NCBI RefSeq assembly: GCF_910592395.1
Contig: NC_088319.1
Coordinates: 15,376,001 to 15,440,000, forward strand
Reading direction: 5' to 3'
Origin: Lineus longissimus
Lineage: Eukaryota > Nemertea > Pilidiophora > Heteronemertea > Lineidae
Length of the DNA: 64,000 bases
Part shown: positions 53,501-64,000 of the stretch, piece after piece
Numbering within the stretch: position 1 is the stretch's first letter
How the letters are laid out: the number at the start of each line of letters is the position of its first letter
Notes under the pieces: generated by a model
Seen by the model: the letters and a program-made list of their open reading frames with translations, nothing else
Told to the model about the DNA's origin: nothing
Databases searched by the model: none
Translations under genes and position numbers: made by a program

Positions 53501-56138
53501 CATATTCAAACTTCGTTCTTCGTACTTCGTCGCTCTTAGTGCTTCCGGAACCTGCAAATTAGCTTAACGTGTACGCTGCTTAGAAATTTCTAACACTGCA
53601 TTGTACGAAAGCAAATATTGCAGGGACGTATTTTCCGTCCTGCCCTCGCTTCACAAAGGATGTTCTCGTTGGCCTGTGAAGCATCTTTCCTCCCCGCCGG
53701 GAAAATCTACAAACATGGTGGATTAATTGTCATCGTCTGATCAACCACTGCCAGCCCGCGGCGGTATAGATTGTCAAGTCTGTCACGAAAGCTACGGTTA
53801 TTAAAAGCTTGACAACAGAACTTGCAAGGAACTACCCAGGGGCCACTTTGTGCGTTCATTCATGGTCCCTTCGAGCATTCGAGTGGTCTAAGTCATACCA
53901 TCTGATTGAAAAGAAAGTAAGAATACGCTTGAGGCATCATTCCTCAAATATCAACAATATTGTACGTGTGTATCGATTACTAGTGTTATGGACAGTACCT
54001 TAAACAAGGAACAACATTTGAAGCTTAAAGAGATCCTGTCGTGACCCAAGTCTTTCTTTCGCCTGGCTGAACGTAGTAAAAATAACTAAATTGGAGATTA
54101 CCTCTTACGCAGTTCATTGACTAGAGCCAGTAATGTTATGCAACGTTATGCAATGTTAGCCAAATGAACAGCTCACCGCAGCAACTACCTAGGGGACCTT
54201 GAAACTGCTAATATCTTACAAAGGAAACTTATTCCCGCCTTAGGTTTTAACCGGGCCGTTCAAAACTCCCCATCTTTATAAGCGTTTCTCGATAGCTTCC
54301 CTTATTAACTACATGTATCTCGAAAGGAACACAAACTAATAGATAGACTACAGATGCCTTCATCTTGACCTGATATTTGTAAAAAGGATTCATTGCAAAT
54401 AGTCAGAATCGCCTGGCATGAGATCTGTTTAGCAGGGGCGAGTGTGTCTCCACAAAACGACCATCTGGTCACTTAATCGGGCCCACTTATCAGCTATGGA
54501 CACTTGAGGAAATTACAAGCAGACAGTCATCTCAGCGATCGATGACTTATGAATGGTTATCGTCGTAAGACAATATCCATACATTGATTTATTCTGACCC
54601 GGCGGACAATGGTTAGATATTGACTTCGGTATTGGTTAATTACAGGAGACGGTGCGGCAGTGTTTATGATGGTGGAGCGAGGAAGAGGGTTGACCAACCT
54701 TCAAAACCATCTTGACCACCAAGGTTTTTACGTCTACTTTTAAAGGGAGTGGACACCATGAGGTTCAGAATGCATATCCACCAAGTCCACACAATATGAT
54801 AATCTGTGCCATCATGATTGGCAGGCGAACCGAGACACAACAGGGGTGGGGTCGGAGTAGCGTTTAGATACCCCTTTATCATGTTGATAGGAATCTGGTA
54901 TCTGATATTGCCACAGGGCGAGTTGGCATGACCTCGACTTCGAAAATGATGCTAGCCGGGGAAATAATGATAGGCTACGGGAAGAGCTTAACCCAATAGA
55001 GCAACACTGCCACAGCTAATGCTCAGTTGGAGGACTACCTGCTCTGTGGCCACTAGTGGAATTAGAATTCAATATACATGTAAGTCGTTTGGTCATATTC
55101 TCACCACGCGCTGTTCGGGAATTACCAAGTTACATGTGAATTACTCTGCGGATGAAATCACACATTCTATTCCGGTATACCAAGGGGACTCGTCTGATTT
55201 CACTAGCTACGTGGATAACACAACAAAAAGGCCAATCTTGTGTCCCAAGTGTCACCAAGGCCATTCTGCTGATAGCTCGGAATTGATGAGAAGTGTTCGC
55301 AGGTCATCAACAAGTTAACTGTTTGATGATGAAACCTGGGCGTGATGCCCAGAGAGAATGTCACCCTGCCTGTTTTTTTGGAGGGCGCCAGGCAGGAGCC
55401 AAATAGCTGGTCTTCAGGTGACTAATATCTAGTTGAGGGACTGGAGCGTCTTTGTTTCTGTGATAACCACATACGCAAGATATAGTTTGGCGAATAAAAC
55501 AAAATTCCTTTCGGTTTTTGTCGCTGTTATTCGTGAAATTCACCTTACGTTAAAATATGACCGTATCGAAATCCGGTGCTCAAGCAACAGAACTGATTCA
55601 ACTTTGTGGCCCAGTATGTTTTTCGCGATGTCATGTTTGGATATAGAGTTAGTGTTTATGGCTTTATAAATCACTAGCCGGAAAATAGTCCGACACTTTA
55701 GGCTGGTACTCCCAAAGAAAATGATGGGAATGTCTAGCTCGCGTCTCATTTCGCGCAACAATTCATAGTTCACGATGAGGCAATCTTCTCTCAAATACGT
55801 GAAGTTCTTTCAATGCAACTAAAATGATATACGTTAAGTCTCAGTAAGCCCATGGGCATTACTTTGTACCAGAGAGGAGAGAATAAGGCGCATCTTTCTT
55901 CAATGAATCTTAGCAACACATTTATTCCTTTATCGACTGCAAAAAGTGGGCGATTTCTGTAGGTTTTCATCGTACAGGACAATTACCCATGTCGTTTAGT
56001 TTCTACATCCTGCATCTGACAAATATATCCGTAAAACGGCAACCAATAAAGAAACTTACCAAAGCACAAAGGGGGTGTACATTCGAGACTTAGGAAGACG
56101 ACACCAACGGCAAATAAATACATGTGCACAACTTCCAT
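26527..56138 (-). CDS. PRRT3/PRRT4-like seven-transmembrane protein, 10-exon model
   Basis: Proposed reverse-strand exons: 56060-56138, 51415-51462, 49255-49320, 47481-47516, 46658-46729, 36062-36150, 34913-34985, 30463-30570, 27128-28997 and 26527-26692. Junctions are GT-AG, every phase fits, no stop interrupts the frame, and the total is 868 residues. Residues 1-26 look like a signal peptide (MYLFAVGVVFLSLECTPP). Residues 27-250 form an ectodomain with two N-glycosylation sites (NLT, NQT). Hydrophobic segments lie near 257-278, 290-309, 319-346, 364-385, 391-413, 767-791 and 803-826, with a ~350-residue acidic/Ser-rich loop between TM5 and TM6. The EPVPDWG...WGVHTYGLG entry into TM1 resembles the proline-rich transmembrane 3/4 family, whose function is little known. 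The last two exons are firm, the four before them (30-47 kb) likely, and the first four provisional. Confidence 0.7.
27128..28997 (-). CDS. Main exon of the PRRT3/4-like gene (TM1-TM6)
   Basis: This is the strongest coding signal in the window, 622 uninterrupted codons. The acceptor is CTACCCGCCAG ending at 28998 and the donor is CAG/GTGAGTA at 27127. An in-frame TGA lies upstream of 28997, so the reading must enter by splicing or start at the ATG at 28980; splicing is preferred because the preceding exon supplies the right phase. The exon encodes the membrane-proximal ectodomain (NVHIFVLRGYVMEVDGN), TM1-TM5, a long cytosolic segment with a basic patch (KRVKRPKIRI), acidic stretches (NDDDDTY) and many serines, then TM6 and DPWPWFTFQTCF. 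The next exon (26527-26692) adds TM7 (FAEIGMCATMSYVTFCLG) and a basic tail. Confidence 0.93.
28998..34912 (-). other. Introns 7 and 8 of the PRRT-like gene
   Basis: Apart from the 108-base exon at 30463-30570, no supported exon, RNA gene or transposon was found here. The exon is preceded by a good pyrimidine-rich acceptor (CTGCTTCTGCTTCAG). Confidence 0.45.
34670..34760. repeat. Cluster of short inverted TTCGAAATTC words
   Basis: ATTCGAAATTC, GAATTCGAAATTCG and TTCGAAATTCAAAACTT recur in about 90 bases and are mutually inverted, so the segment can fold on itself. It lies about 150 bases beyond the donor of the exon at 34913-34985. Confidence 0.6.
35627..35990. mobile_element. TA-flanked inverted-repeat element (MITE-like)
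   Basis: GCATTCCGCGAAG at 35627-35639 and its reverse complement at 35978-35990 bound a 364-base segment. TA dinucleotides flank it directly on both sides (35625-35626 and 35991-35992). This is the layout of a Tc1/mariner-type non-autonomous element. No transposase coding is present. It lies in intron 6 of the PRRT-like gene. Confidence 0.5.
36151..46657 (-). other. Largest intron (about 10.5 kb) of the PRRT-like gene
   Basis: No exon with paired splice signals and an open frame compatible with the gene was found. Only short chance reading frames are present. The stretch is complex, non-repetitive sequence, and could hold enhancers. Confidence 0.4.
50966..51039 (-). tRNA. tRNA-Gly(TCC)-like sequence, probable pseudogene or SINE head
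   Basis: On the reverse strand the D arm (GTTC...GAAT), anticodon arm (CTGGA-CTTCCGA-TCTGG, anticodon TCC) and T arm (ACGGG-TTCGACT-CCCGT) are all present. The A box (TGGTTCAATGG) and B box (GGTTCGACTCC) fit the consensus. The two acceptor strands (ACCTCTG and GTATCCA) do not pair at any of seven positions. An intact tRNA is therefore unlikely; a tRNA-derived SINE head or a rearranged copy fits better. Confidence 0.6.
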
Positions 56139-57736
56139 TAAAAACAAAACAAAGGGCAACGCATCCTTTGTTGGTATAATCCTCCCGGGCGTTGTCTCCA
56201 TCAAAGGCCTGAATGACACAGTAAGCGGATTGTATCTCAGAAATTGTATCTCAGAACTCGGCTGAGGATGAGGCGCACTTTATTTACCGGTTCTCTCCCG
56301 AGAGTCAAGGGGTACGTCAACTGAAGAAGGGGAATACATGTTTAAAATGACCTGATTGAAGGATTAGTTTGCTAACTCCGACAGGGCTTCGTCGTCATTA
56401 CTGATGCATCTTTATCCATGCTACCTTAGTCGAGGTAAAAGGTGACCGTCTCAAAAAGTGAAGCCAGCGAAGTGATTTCTGGTCACAAGAGGGTTGGTGT
56501 TGCCAATTTCAGGGCCACAATTTCACTTCTTTTAAAATCATTAGCTCCGAAGAAAGATTTAACGAAAACATCTATGCGACTGTTAATTATTAACAGTCGC
56601 ATAGATGGATCTAGACTGCTGTACACAATAATTTTTCAAGCTGGGGTTTTCGTTACCACGGTGTTAGTCCTTTAAGACTTATGTACCATCTTGGAATTAG
56701 GAAGCCATACAATGGCTCGACTGAATTCGCTTCTGGGATAGGGGATAAGGATCATCATATCAAGGTCTTAAAAGACGGTCCCTTTCCAAGGAATATAGCC
56801 ATCAGTTATAATTAGAAAATATCGGCAATGACGAAGCTTCTCGCTTGTGAACGTTCACCCTTCTTTTACGCGCCTATACATGACAAATTTGTTGTATAAG
56901 CATCTACGAGTCGGCCAGTCGCGGTGAAACCTGCGTTACAAGAGAATAGCAACGGAGGTATCTACAGTGAAATGTCGGCAAAGCTTACGTTTATTCCATG
57001 CATTACAAAGATCTACGGGGAAATGTCACTGCAAGTTTCCAAACAAAGGTCACCCACTACTTCGTCTTGAAACTTGAGTCGGCTCCCTCGCATTCACTTT
57101 ACCATCTTGCTGATGAGGGGGCGTATTAACTTCAAAATATGCTTTGGAACATGCGCTGATAACTCTGTCAGAGGATGAAAGATATCGATTAAACCTGAAA
57201 TGTCGGCCTAGCTTTAATGGGACTCTCGTGTTGGGATCACCGTGATGGTCGTGCCGTTGTATTGCTGTCGTAATGGTTGGGCTGCGGGAGTGGCCCACTG
57301 GAAGCATCAGCGCTTGATCCTGACTGATGCGATTTTACTGATACACCCAATACATTGCAGCAGATGCGACACATCATTTAACCCCCTTAGCTAATCGAAT
57401 CAACATCTTTACGATTTCATCCAATTCTACGAAATAAATAATCAGGCTATTGGGCAACGGACGTCAGTCTTTTCATGGAAGCAGCCACGGCATTGAGAGG
57501 TGACATGGCAAATCAGTCATGTCAGTCCCTAAACTAATCAGAGAGGTATCGGCCTCAATAGCCACTTGGCAATCACAAGGCTCGTTTTCCGATATTAAAC
57601 TTGCATTGGAATGCGGATCACGGCGGGTACTATACGCTCGTTTCGGCATGTACCAATTCCCTATCCCTGTCGTGATCGATTGGTAATTTAATGAAGAATT
57701 ACCGTGGGATTAGAGGGCTCTAGATGAGTACCGAGA
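56139..57736. promoter_or_regulatory. 5' flank of the PRRT-like gene
   Basis: The proposed ATG (56136-56138) has an in-frame upstream ATG at 56217-56219; the inner one is preferred because a signal peptide follows directly. No TATA box is clear. A 39-base palindrome lies at 56569-56607. Confidence 0.35.
56569..56607. repeat. Perfect 19-bp inverted repeat with 1-bp spacer
   Basis: CATCTATGCGACTGTTAAT is followed by a single T and then its exact reverse complement. It is about 430 bases upstream of the proposed PRRT-like start. Confidence 0.92.
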
Positions 57737-58200
57737 GAGATTCGGGGGACACAGGTCATTTGAGGCAGCTAACTGCATTTTCGACCTAAGCTTTTATGAT
57801 AGCTGTGGAAATGAGTTTCACGATTTGTTGGGATCCTCGCACTCTCAGGATTGGGGCGAAAGGATTGCAGGGATCTAGCTGTCACTGACTGAGACTCGGG
57901 GGACAGAGGTCACCTTAAGCCGCTAACAGCATTTTCGTCGTTAGCTTTCACGAGAGCTCTGTAAACCGCGTAGTAAATAAGTTTCACAACTTGTTAAAAT
58001 CCTCACATTCTGGTGAGGGGCAATAGAAGACATCTCGATGGATTACAGGGATCAAACTGGACAAATGACTGACTGAGACTCCAGGACCGTCAGTGGTAGC
58101 TTTAAAACGTCGCCTCGAATTGGTTTTACGAAGAGGTCCACATGAAAGTAATGATGACATCTTTGGATTTTTGCACTTGGAGAATAAGAAACACGTTTTT
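57737..58200. repeat. Degenerate tandem repeat, three units of about 155-185 bp
   Basis: Units start at about 57737 (GAGATTCGGGGGACACAGGT), 57891 (GAGACTCGGGGGACAGAGGT) and 58075 (GAGACTCCAGGACCGTCAGT). Each has GAGTTTCACGA/AAGTTTCACAA, then a TCCTCRCA block, then GGATTRCAGGGATC. Confidence 0.75.
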
Positions 58201-58949
58201 GAGTTGCTCGAGGGACCCACTTAGCAACGACTCTGCATTCTAAATTCGTTGCGTTGTCAGAATCCATCAATGCACTGATAAATACGGCAGCCAATGAGCG
58301 TAACACCAGAACCTCTACATAGCTACGGTCCCAAGCGTTCGTTTTTTCCCCGACTATATTCAATCGCCTCGTGCCTGGAAGTCATGTATCTTTGTTAGTC
58401 GCTCGCAGGGACCATAATTTTTCCATTATGAGCAAGTATGAAACAGGGGGAGATAATAGTGCTTAGAACATACTGAGTGGTTGAAGAGAAAAATAAACTG
58501 CAAACGAAGGGTTTCTTTTCATATATTTTTGATAACCCTTTCGCGGCCAGCTGCGACAGTGGTTGGATCTGAACTACCTCAACGGCTTCAAATGAACCAC
58601 TTGCCCAACTGAAAACACTCTTCGAATGGCTTTTTATCAACCCCTCCCTATTTGGAAAGAAAAGACTGGACTCCGTTTAACACGATAATACAAGTAAAGA
58701 CAGATATCTTCTTCCATGACCAAGCTGCATGTCACTAACCAGTCCGAGGTCCCATGCCTCTTGCTTGGTAGTCGTGAATCTTTCTCAATCGCTCATAATG
58801 CAATCGGGTCCCTTCATCTTCTTCGCTTGCTCGGCAAGTCTCAGACAGACCCAACGCTCAGACTGTTGACAAACTATTGTAAATAGACGGGCGATGTATG
58901 GCGTACGCAATGATTGTTTTGGATGGTAAAAGGCAGTTTCTCAAAGGCA

Positions 58950-59710
58950 GAAAATGTTAGTGATTCAACTATCTTTTCCATCGCCTTCTTTACTTGTTTC
59001 AGCCTCACCAATCATAAAGTACTTTGCTACCACAAGATCATGTTGTTTTATAATTTTCCACGGCGGATGCGCTTTCTGATTATGTTTGCCGTGTTTAAAG
59101 ATGTCTGTATTTGCTTCATAACCAGCATGTAACAAAAGCAAGATTTACGCGGCCGGAGTCAACAAAAGATCTTGGTAAAGCTGAATTGATGGCCACGAGT
59201 GTAGCTTACACTTGCCGAGACGTTTACATACTATTGGCTGACTTCTTTAAAATCCCTCCCAAAGAGGTCAAATATCAAGTCTATTGTTTGCATGCGAGGT
59301 ATTGGCCTAATATGTGATATCTAAGAAAGGATTTGAAGGGATCGGTAAGTTGATCTCAACGCACATATCAAAACTTGCCTTATATTTCAGTAAACTATTG
59401 ATATTCTATTTCTGCTGCACTCCGGACACTGAAGTATCGGTCTCGTCCATCTACCATAGATGGACTGCCTGGGAAGTCTGATACATGTGCCACAATGTAG
59501 CTCTTCGACCCGGATTTCATACTTGCTGCAACGTCGCATAGAAGATGAAATCATCATTCAACTATTTCCTCGTTTGCCGCTTGTTCAGGTGTATCAACCT
59601 CACGAATCATAAATCAACTTAATAATCTCTGTATCTTGTTGTTTTATAATTTGCCCGGCCAGATACGACTGCTGATTAAATCTGCTGTGTTTTATGACGA
59701 CAGTTTTACA
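58950..59710. repeat. Diverged direct duplication, about 600 bp apart
   Basis: The segment near 58960-59100 (GATTCAACTATCTTTTCC, CTTGTTTCAGCCTCACCAAT, TGTTGTTTTATAATTTTCC) recurs near 59555-59700 (CATTCAACTATTTCCTCG, CTTGTTCAGG...CCTCACGAAT, TGTTGTTTTATAATTTGCC). The order is kept, with small indels. Confidence 0.7.
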
Positions 59711-60819
59711 TTAATCACCTTAATTCTGTCGAGCCATGACTTAAGTGCGTTCTATACCACGACAGAAACGATACCCGGTGTCACTCCTTGAGCTCAGTGA
59801 GAAAGATTTGACTTTCGAAAGAGAAATATTAAAGGAAGTGTCTTAAGAGATATTTTGATCGTCAAAAAGGATCATCGGGGTGATACAGATAGCAACATCT
59901 TATTCTAATATTACTCTTTTTTACCTTTCGTTTATTGCCATTGCTGGTTCAGGCCACTCAGTCACACATGCACAAAGCCGTCACTGCTACGGTATTCAAT
60001 CATGTTCTTGCGTAAACGGATATAAATCTGAAATTAGTTCCAACTTCTCTCGACTTGGCTCTGATAAAGGAGTATTGCGTAGTCTTTGCCAATTTGGTTG
60101 TTGTCTCATTAATCGCTTTCACAGCTGCAAAGAAAGAAAGCGTTGCCTGGAAACTCCTTCAGCAGCACAAAACCTGCTGCGCGCTACAAAACGAATAATT
60201 ATTCCTGTTTTTGGACGGATTTCCATGTCGAATTGAGCTGCTCTCTTTTTAATAGTCAGCAGAGCAAGATTAGCGATGGTTCAGAAACGCTTTTTAGCAA
60301 CTTGAAGCGCTCATTAAGAGAAGCACGGTGATTAAGATATTACGCCTTGATACGTTTTAGGATGACACTTTTTACTGATTAATCTTTGCAGCGAATGGTG
60401 GACTGATGTTCAAGTCTATTGGGAGGAGGTTCCTTGCAGCCAAGATTCAGTGTGCCAACGTTTTCAGTGGGATTTCTGATGGGCTGATGAGTCGTCGTTT
60501 TTGGTCGGAGCGCCCAACAACAAGTCTGATACTTTTGAGTTAAACTTCAAAACACCACGAACAGATGTCAACATGGTCAATTGCAGCTTCACCTGATACA
60601 AAGCCGTAATCAGGCGTACTCACGATATCATCTGGATCACTTATAGGGCGTTTGGCTAATACTGATGGTTACTGAAACATCTGTTAGATTCCACCTGCCT
60701 ATAATGTGATGGATGGATTGCGATTTCAGACCCTTGCTCTCTGCCAAATCCTAACGACAAGCGAATTTCATGAAACGCCAATAGGAGGAAGAGAAAAAGA
60801 AGAAGTACAAAGAATCACA

Positions 60820-61215
60820 TTCCCATGGAAAGTGAATATCTCACTTTATACAGTGAGCAATGAGCAATTATAATGAGCAAATCATCTAACTCAACGCTGT
60901 ACCCATGAGGAATACCTCTGTCACTTGTCGTAACACGCATACAGAAACTTAACAAATCCCCCCAGTCGACACGCGTCTCCGGGGCATGTCCTTGAGACGG
61001 ATTCTGTGGTGTTATTAACTTCGTCAGGACCGACTTGATTTAGGCTATATATATGAGATGGAGTGAATGTTCCTATCAGAACACCTTCCAGCTCAGTTAC
61101 ATGTATAAAAAATCAAAATACGATCCATGGAAAGTGAATCCCTCACGTTTTATAACACGCAAGCAAAACTCCAAAAACCGAAATCGCCTTCGTATTAACA
61201 CGCGTGTCCTTGGTG
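60820..61215. repeat. Diverged direct duplication with CATGGAAAGTGAAT and AACACGC blocks
   Basis: CATGGAAAGTGAATATCTCAC near 60825 matches CATGGAAAGTGAATCCCTCAC near 61124. GTAACACGCATACAGAAACTT near 60930 matches ATAACACGCAAGCAAAACTC near 61150, and GACACGCGTCTCC near 60968 matches AACACGCGTGTCC near 61197. Confidence 0.65.
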
Positions 61216-61229
61216 ACCAACTACTCAAT

Positions 61230-61850
61230 TCATCATGATTTCAAGGTGAGCTATTTGAGATTACATGAGTGGGTGAATTCCTTCCATGCGGCGACCCAGA
61301 AATAACTCAAGCTATGTCATTAATCTGTTCAGTAATTTGAAGGTCGCCAGCCGATTCATATGTCAAGGTGCTTTTGACAGATTAGTTGTCTTCTGCCACG
61401 GCTGTGCTGACTTTCTCTATGATCAACCTCAGAACCTGCTTTTTCAATTTATTACGATTAAGCTGAGCTATATATCCACCCCCTGATGGATTCTCACGCC
61501 ATCATATCCACTAGCAGGTTTATTGTTCCCCAGCTATTCAATACCAATCTAAGGTCGCGAGCAGATCACAGTACTTTAGCGCTGATGATAATAAGTGCTG
61601 ATTTTCTTTCAAAAAAGGCGAAGACCTGGTTCATCAATTTGTCGAGGTGAGCCGGCTATATTATCGAAGATGTCATAATGATTCCGCAAATCTCACGCAA
61701 TTACATCCATTAGCAGGTGAACTCTACCTCAGTCTGTGACTCGAGGACTAACTCCCGCGCTCTATTATCAATACCTAGTGAAGGTCAGATGGTGGACTTA
61801 ACGCCAAACAGACAAAATTTCTGTTTCGAGCAACTGAGCTCTGACCTTTA
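61230..61850. repeat. Degenerate tandem repeat, two to three units of about 200 bp
   Basis: A block of TCAATTT...GGTGAGC/TGAGCTATAT, then TGATTCC/TGATGGATTCTCACGCC, then CATCCA/ATCCACTAGCAGGT, then CAATACC...AAGGTCGCGAGCAGAT recurs near 61445, 61635 and, weakly, 61240. Confidence 0.6.
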
Positions 61851-62984
61851 TGATGACGCGAATAAAAACTGAAGAAACCTGACTTCCGGACCCTCAGGAA
61901 ATACCAATAATCTGATTGCAGCGATGATAAAGCCGACTAAGCAAGCTGTAATTGGCACTGCATCAACTCGCTAGATTCTCCATTATAAAGTAATGCACCT
62001 CGGTTAGCTTGGGTGAGATAGTGCAAACTAGGAGATCACAGAAGATCTTTAGTTAAGCAATGGGGTTTTGGCGTACGAGACGTAGGCTCTGCTTTTAGAT
62101 CGCGATGTTTTCGCTTCGATCACATAGTATTGAATACATGACCTCTTTTAATTTGCGGATACGATACACTTGGAATGTCTGAGAAGGTCAAGTTTTCAAA
62201 TTACAGGTTTTTTTTTCACTACTGAGCACTATCATTTTACTGCTGCGGCACTTCCAATAACATATAAAAACAATCACAACCATCTCATTGACAAGCTAGT
62301 TCTGAGCACGAACGCCTCGCAAACTGGTCGTAATTCGCTGATATCTGACCGTACGAACAAATCATCGCCAGACCCAATTTCCCTCTACGTCAATTTACAC
62401 TGAATTAGGTTGCACACTAAATTTCCCCTCCCTAACAGAGCGAGGCCCTAAGTAACTGTCTGGTTGATGGATTGGGAGAAACTGCTAATCTAATGTCACC
62501 CGGGAATAAGAGGTTGGACAGAAACACACGATTCAATGTTCGTTACTTTTTCCGGATTGAATGAGACTCACGTGTCACAGGAACATAACGACGAGAGAAG
62601 TTATGAAACGGACTATCCAGATTTTTTATGGCATGTGGCACTTATTTTACTTGTTAAATTTTCCGTGAAATAATGGCCGTCAGTTTATTGTATTATCATG
62701 GTCGTGGGTACCCAGCGGTGATGACCTAGACAGTTAGAGCAGCAAAAAGCGAATATCACGCTAGCCGTTAGAAGATATCATGGTAAAAGCTAAATTAAAA
62801 ATTCATCAGATACGTCAATATTTCAGAATTGAAAACGTTTCTTCAGACAACTAACTAAGTTATGAATCGTAATCTAGTCACAAGATTGCCCTTGTATCAA
62901 TTTGTCATGTGTCAGTCTGATCCGGCTTTCTCTGCTCATCATAAAATATGAAATGCTTTGACCTTGCAGACAGTATAACAGAAG

Positions 62985-64000
62985 CTAAGAAATCTGTCAG
63001 CAGAAGCCCCTGAATATTGATGGTTAATTAGTCTGATGCAAGGAACCCTGGTTCTGTCTGATACATGTCCGTTTCGACTAACATCCCGCAGACTGGCGGT
63101 CAGAAATTCAAAAGACGGTAACGTCCCCCATCGAAAAGCGCATTATTTTAGCCGTTGGACCAGCAGGTAAGACCAGTTCTTAAGAACTTTAGTCATGTAA
63201 GTTAGTGTTCTTGTCAGGAGAAGCCACTGCGTGTAAATAATGTACTTTTGTACATGTGATTGGTCGGAAACAAAGACAGCATTAGTCCGGTATAGGAGTC
63301 ATTTCCACGTTCCGTGCGGACACCATACTGCATGCGATCGCCTTTTCCGCTTTGGTACAATAGCTAAATATTCTGACCCTGGCAGTCAGTCTAATAGGCA
63401 GATATGTCAGCCGTATCTTTGTGAATCTTGTTAGTATTCTAGTCAGCAGTGGCCCCTGGCATGAGTATCAATAGCTGATTGGACTAATGCACTGAGAGCC
63501 TGGTTCATGTATGTTTCGCGTGGTCAATATCACACAGCCTGGCAGTCAGTGAAGGTCTTTATGAATTCGAAGGACTTAACATCCCATCGAAATACGCATT
63601 AGTTTGGCTAATTGGTTAGTGTAGGACATGTTGACCTTGGCCAAGTAGACAGTCAGCGCTTGAGACAAAGCTCAAAGCACGTTAGACCCAATACCAGTTG
63701 ATCATCTCAGTTAGTATTCTAGTCAAGAGTATTGAGTACCAATAGCTAATTGGTCTGAAGCTGAGACTGTCTAGATCTGTCTGCTCCATTAGTTGATAAT
63801 CCAGAGTAAACAATGTTTCTTCAAGCAACTAACTATAGTTAGTATTCTGGTCAGAAGACGTCCCCGAGCATCAATAGAGTGTATTGGTCTGAAGAAAAAG
63901 CGCGTTAGTCTTGTGTCTTGTGCCTAGTAAGTCTGATCCTCGCTCGCGTGATCATCATTCTGAATGCCAACGCTTTTTCTGGCTTGGCTAATGGACATTT
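62985..64000. repeat. Degenerate tandem array running off the right edge
   Basis: The phrase TTAGTATTCTAGTCAGCAG, then CCCCTGAG, then ATCAATAGCTGATTGGTCTG recurs with changes near 62990, 63205, 63430, 63705 and 63840. A second block (CCCATCGAAAAGCGCATTA / CCCATCGAAATACGCATTA) occurs near 63127 and 63582. Spacing is irregular (about 135-275 bases), as in an old satellite or duplicated cassette. Confidence 0.7.

Noticed and set aside
62985-64000. Regularly repeated phrases considered as a CRISPR array
   Set aside because: The repeats are diverged, spacing is irregular and the genome is eukaryotic with spliced genes.

Overview
The window is eukaryotic nuclear DNA, most likely from a bilaterian marine invertebrate. 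Genes are split into many short exons with GT-AG introns, the DNA is AT-rich, and no operon-like or bacterial features are seen. Five protein-coding genes can be read by joining exons whose splice phases agree. The species cannot be named from the sequence; a lophotrochozoan or a non-vertebrate deuterostome are both possible. Layout, left to right: the last five exons of a WRAP73 (WD-repeat centriolar/spindle protein) orthologue on + (63-1510); a complete TPRG1/TPRG1L-family gene on - (4596-7018, 5 exons); a complete PPIH-type spliceosomal cyclophilin on - (7879-9885, 7 exons); a complete ARMC9 orthologue (LisH plus armadillo, ciliary base/centriole) on + (12583-24694, 19 exons); and a PRRT3/PRRT4-like seven-transmembrane gene on - (26527-56138, 10 proposed exons). 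The last gene has one 1.87-kb exon carrying TM1-TM6, and small ectodomain exons scattered through introns of up to about 10 kb. WRAP73/TPRG1L and ARMC9/PRRT-like are convergent pairs, and PPIH/ARMC9 are divergent. The genes do not form one pathway, although WRAP73 and ARMC9 both act at centrioles or cilia. The WRAP73-TPRG1L adjacency recalls the vertebrate p53-family neighbourhood (WRAP73 and TPRG1L beside TP73, TPRG1 beside TP63), so it may be an ancestral linkage. From about 28 kb to the right edge the DNA is almost all intron and intergenic. The 3' half of that stretch (57.7-64 kb) holds several strongly diverged tandem duplications. Other non-coding structure: a nested palindrome inside TPRG1L, a foldback element and tandem copies of an exon edge inside ARMC9, a TA-flanked inverted-repeat element, a tRNA-like sequence with an unpaired acceptor stem, and a strong excess of the palindromic word TACATGTA. 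All calls rest on reading the sequence and remembered family features; no database search was run.
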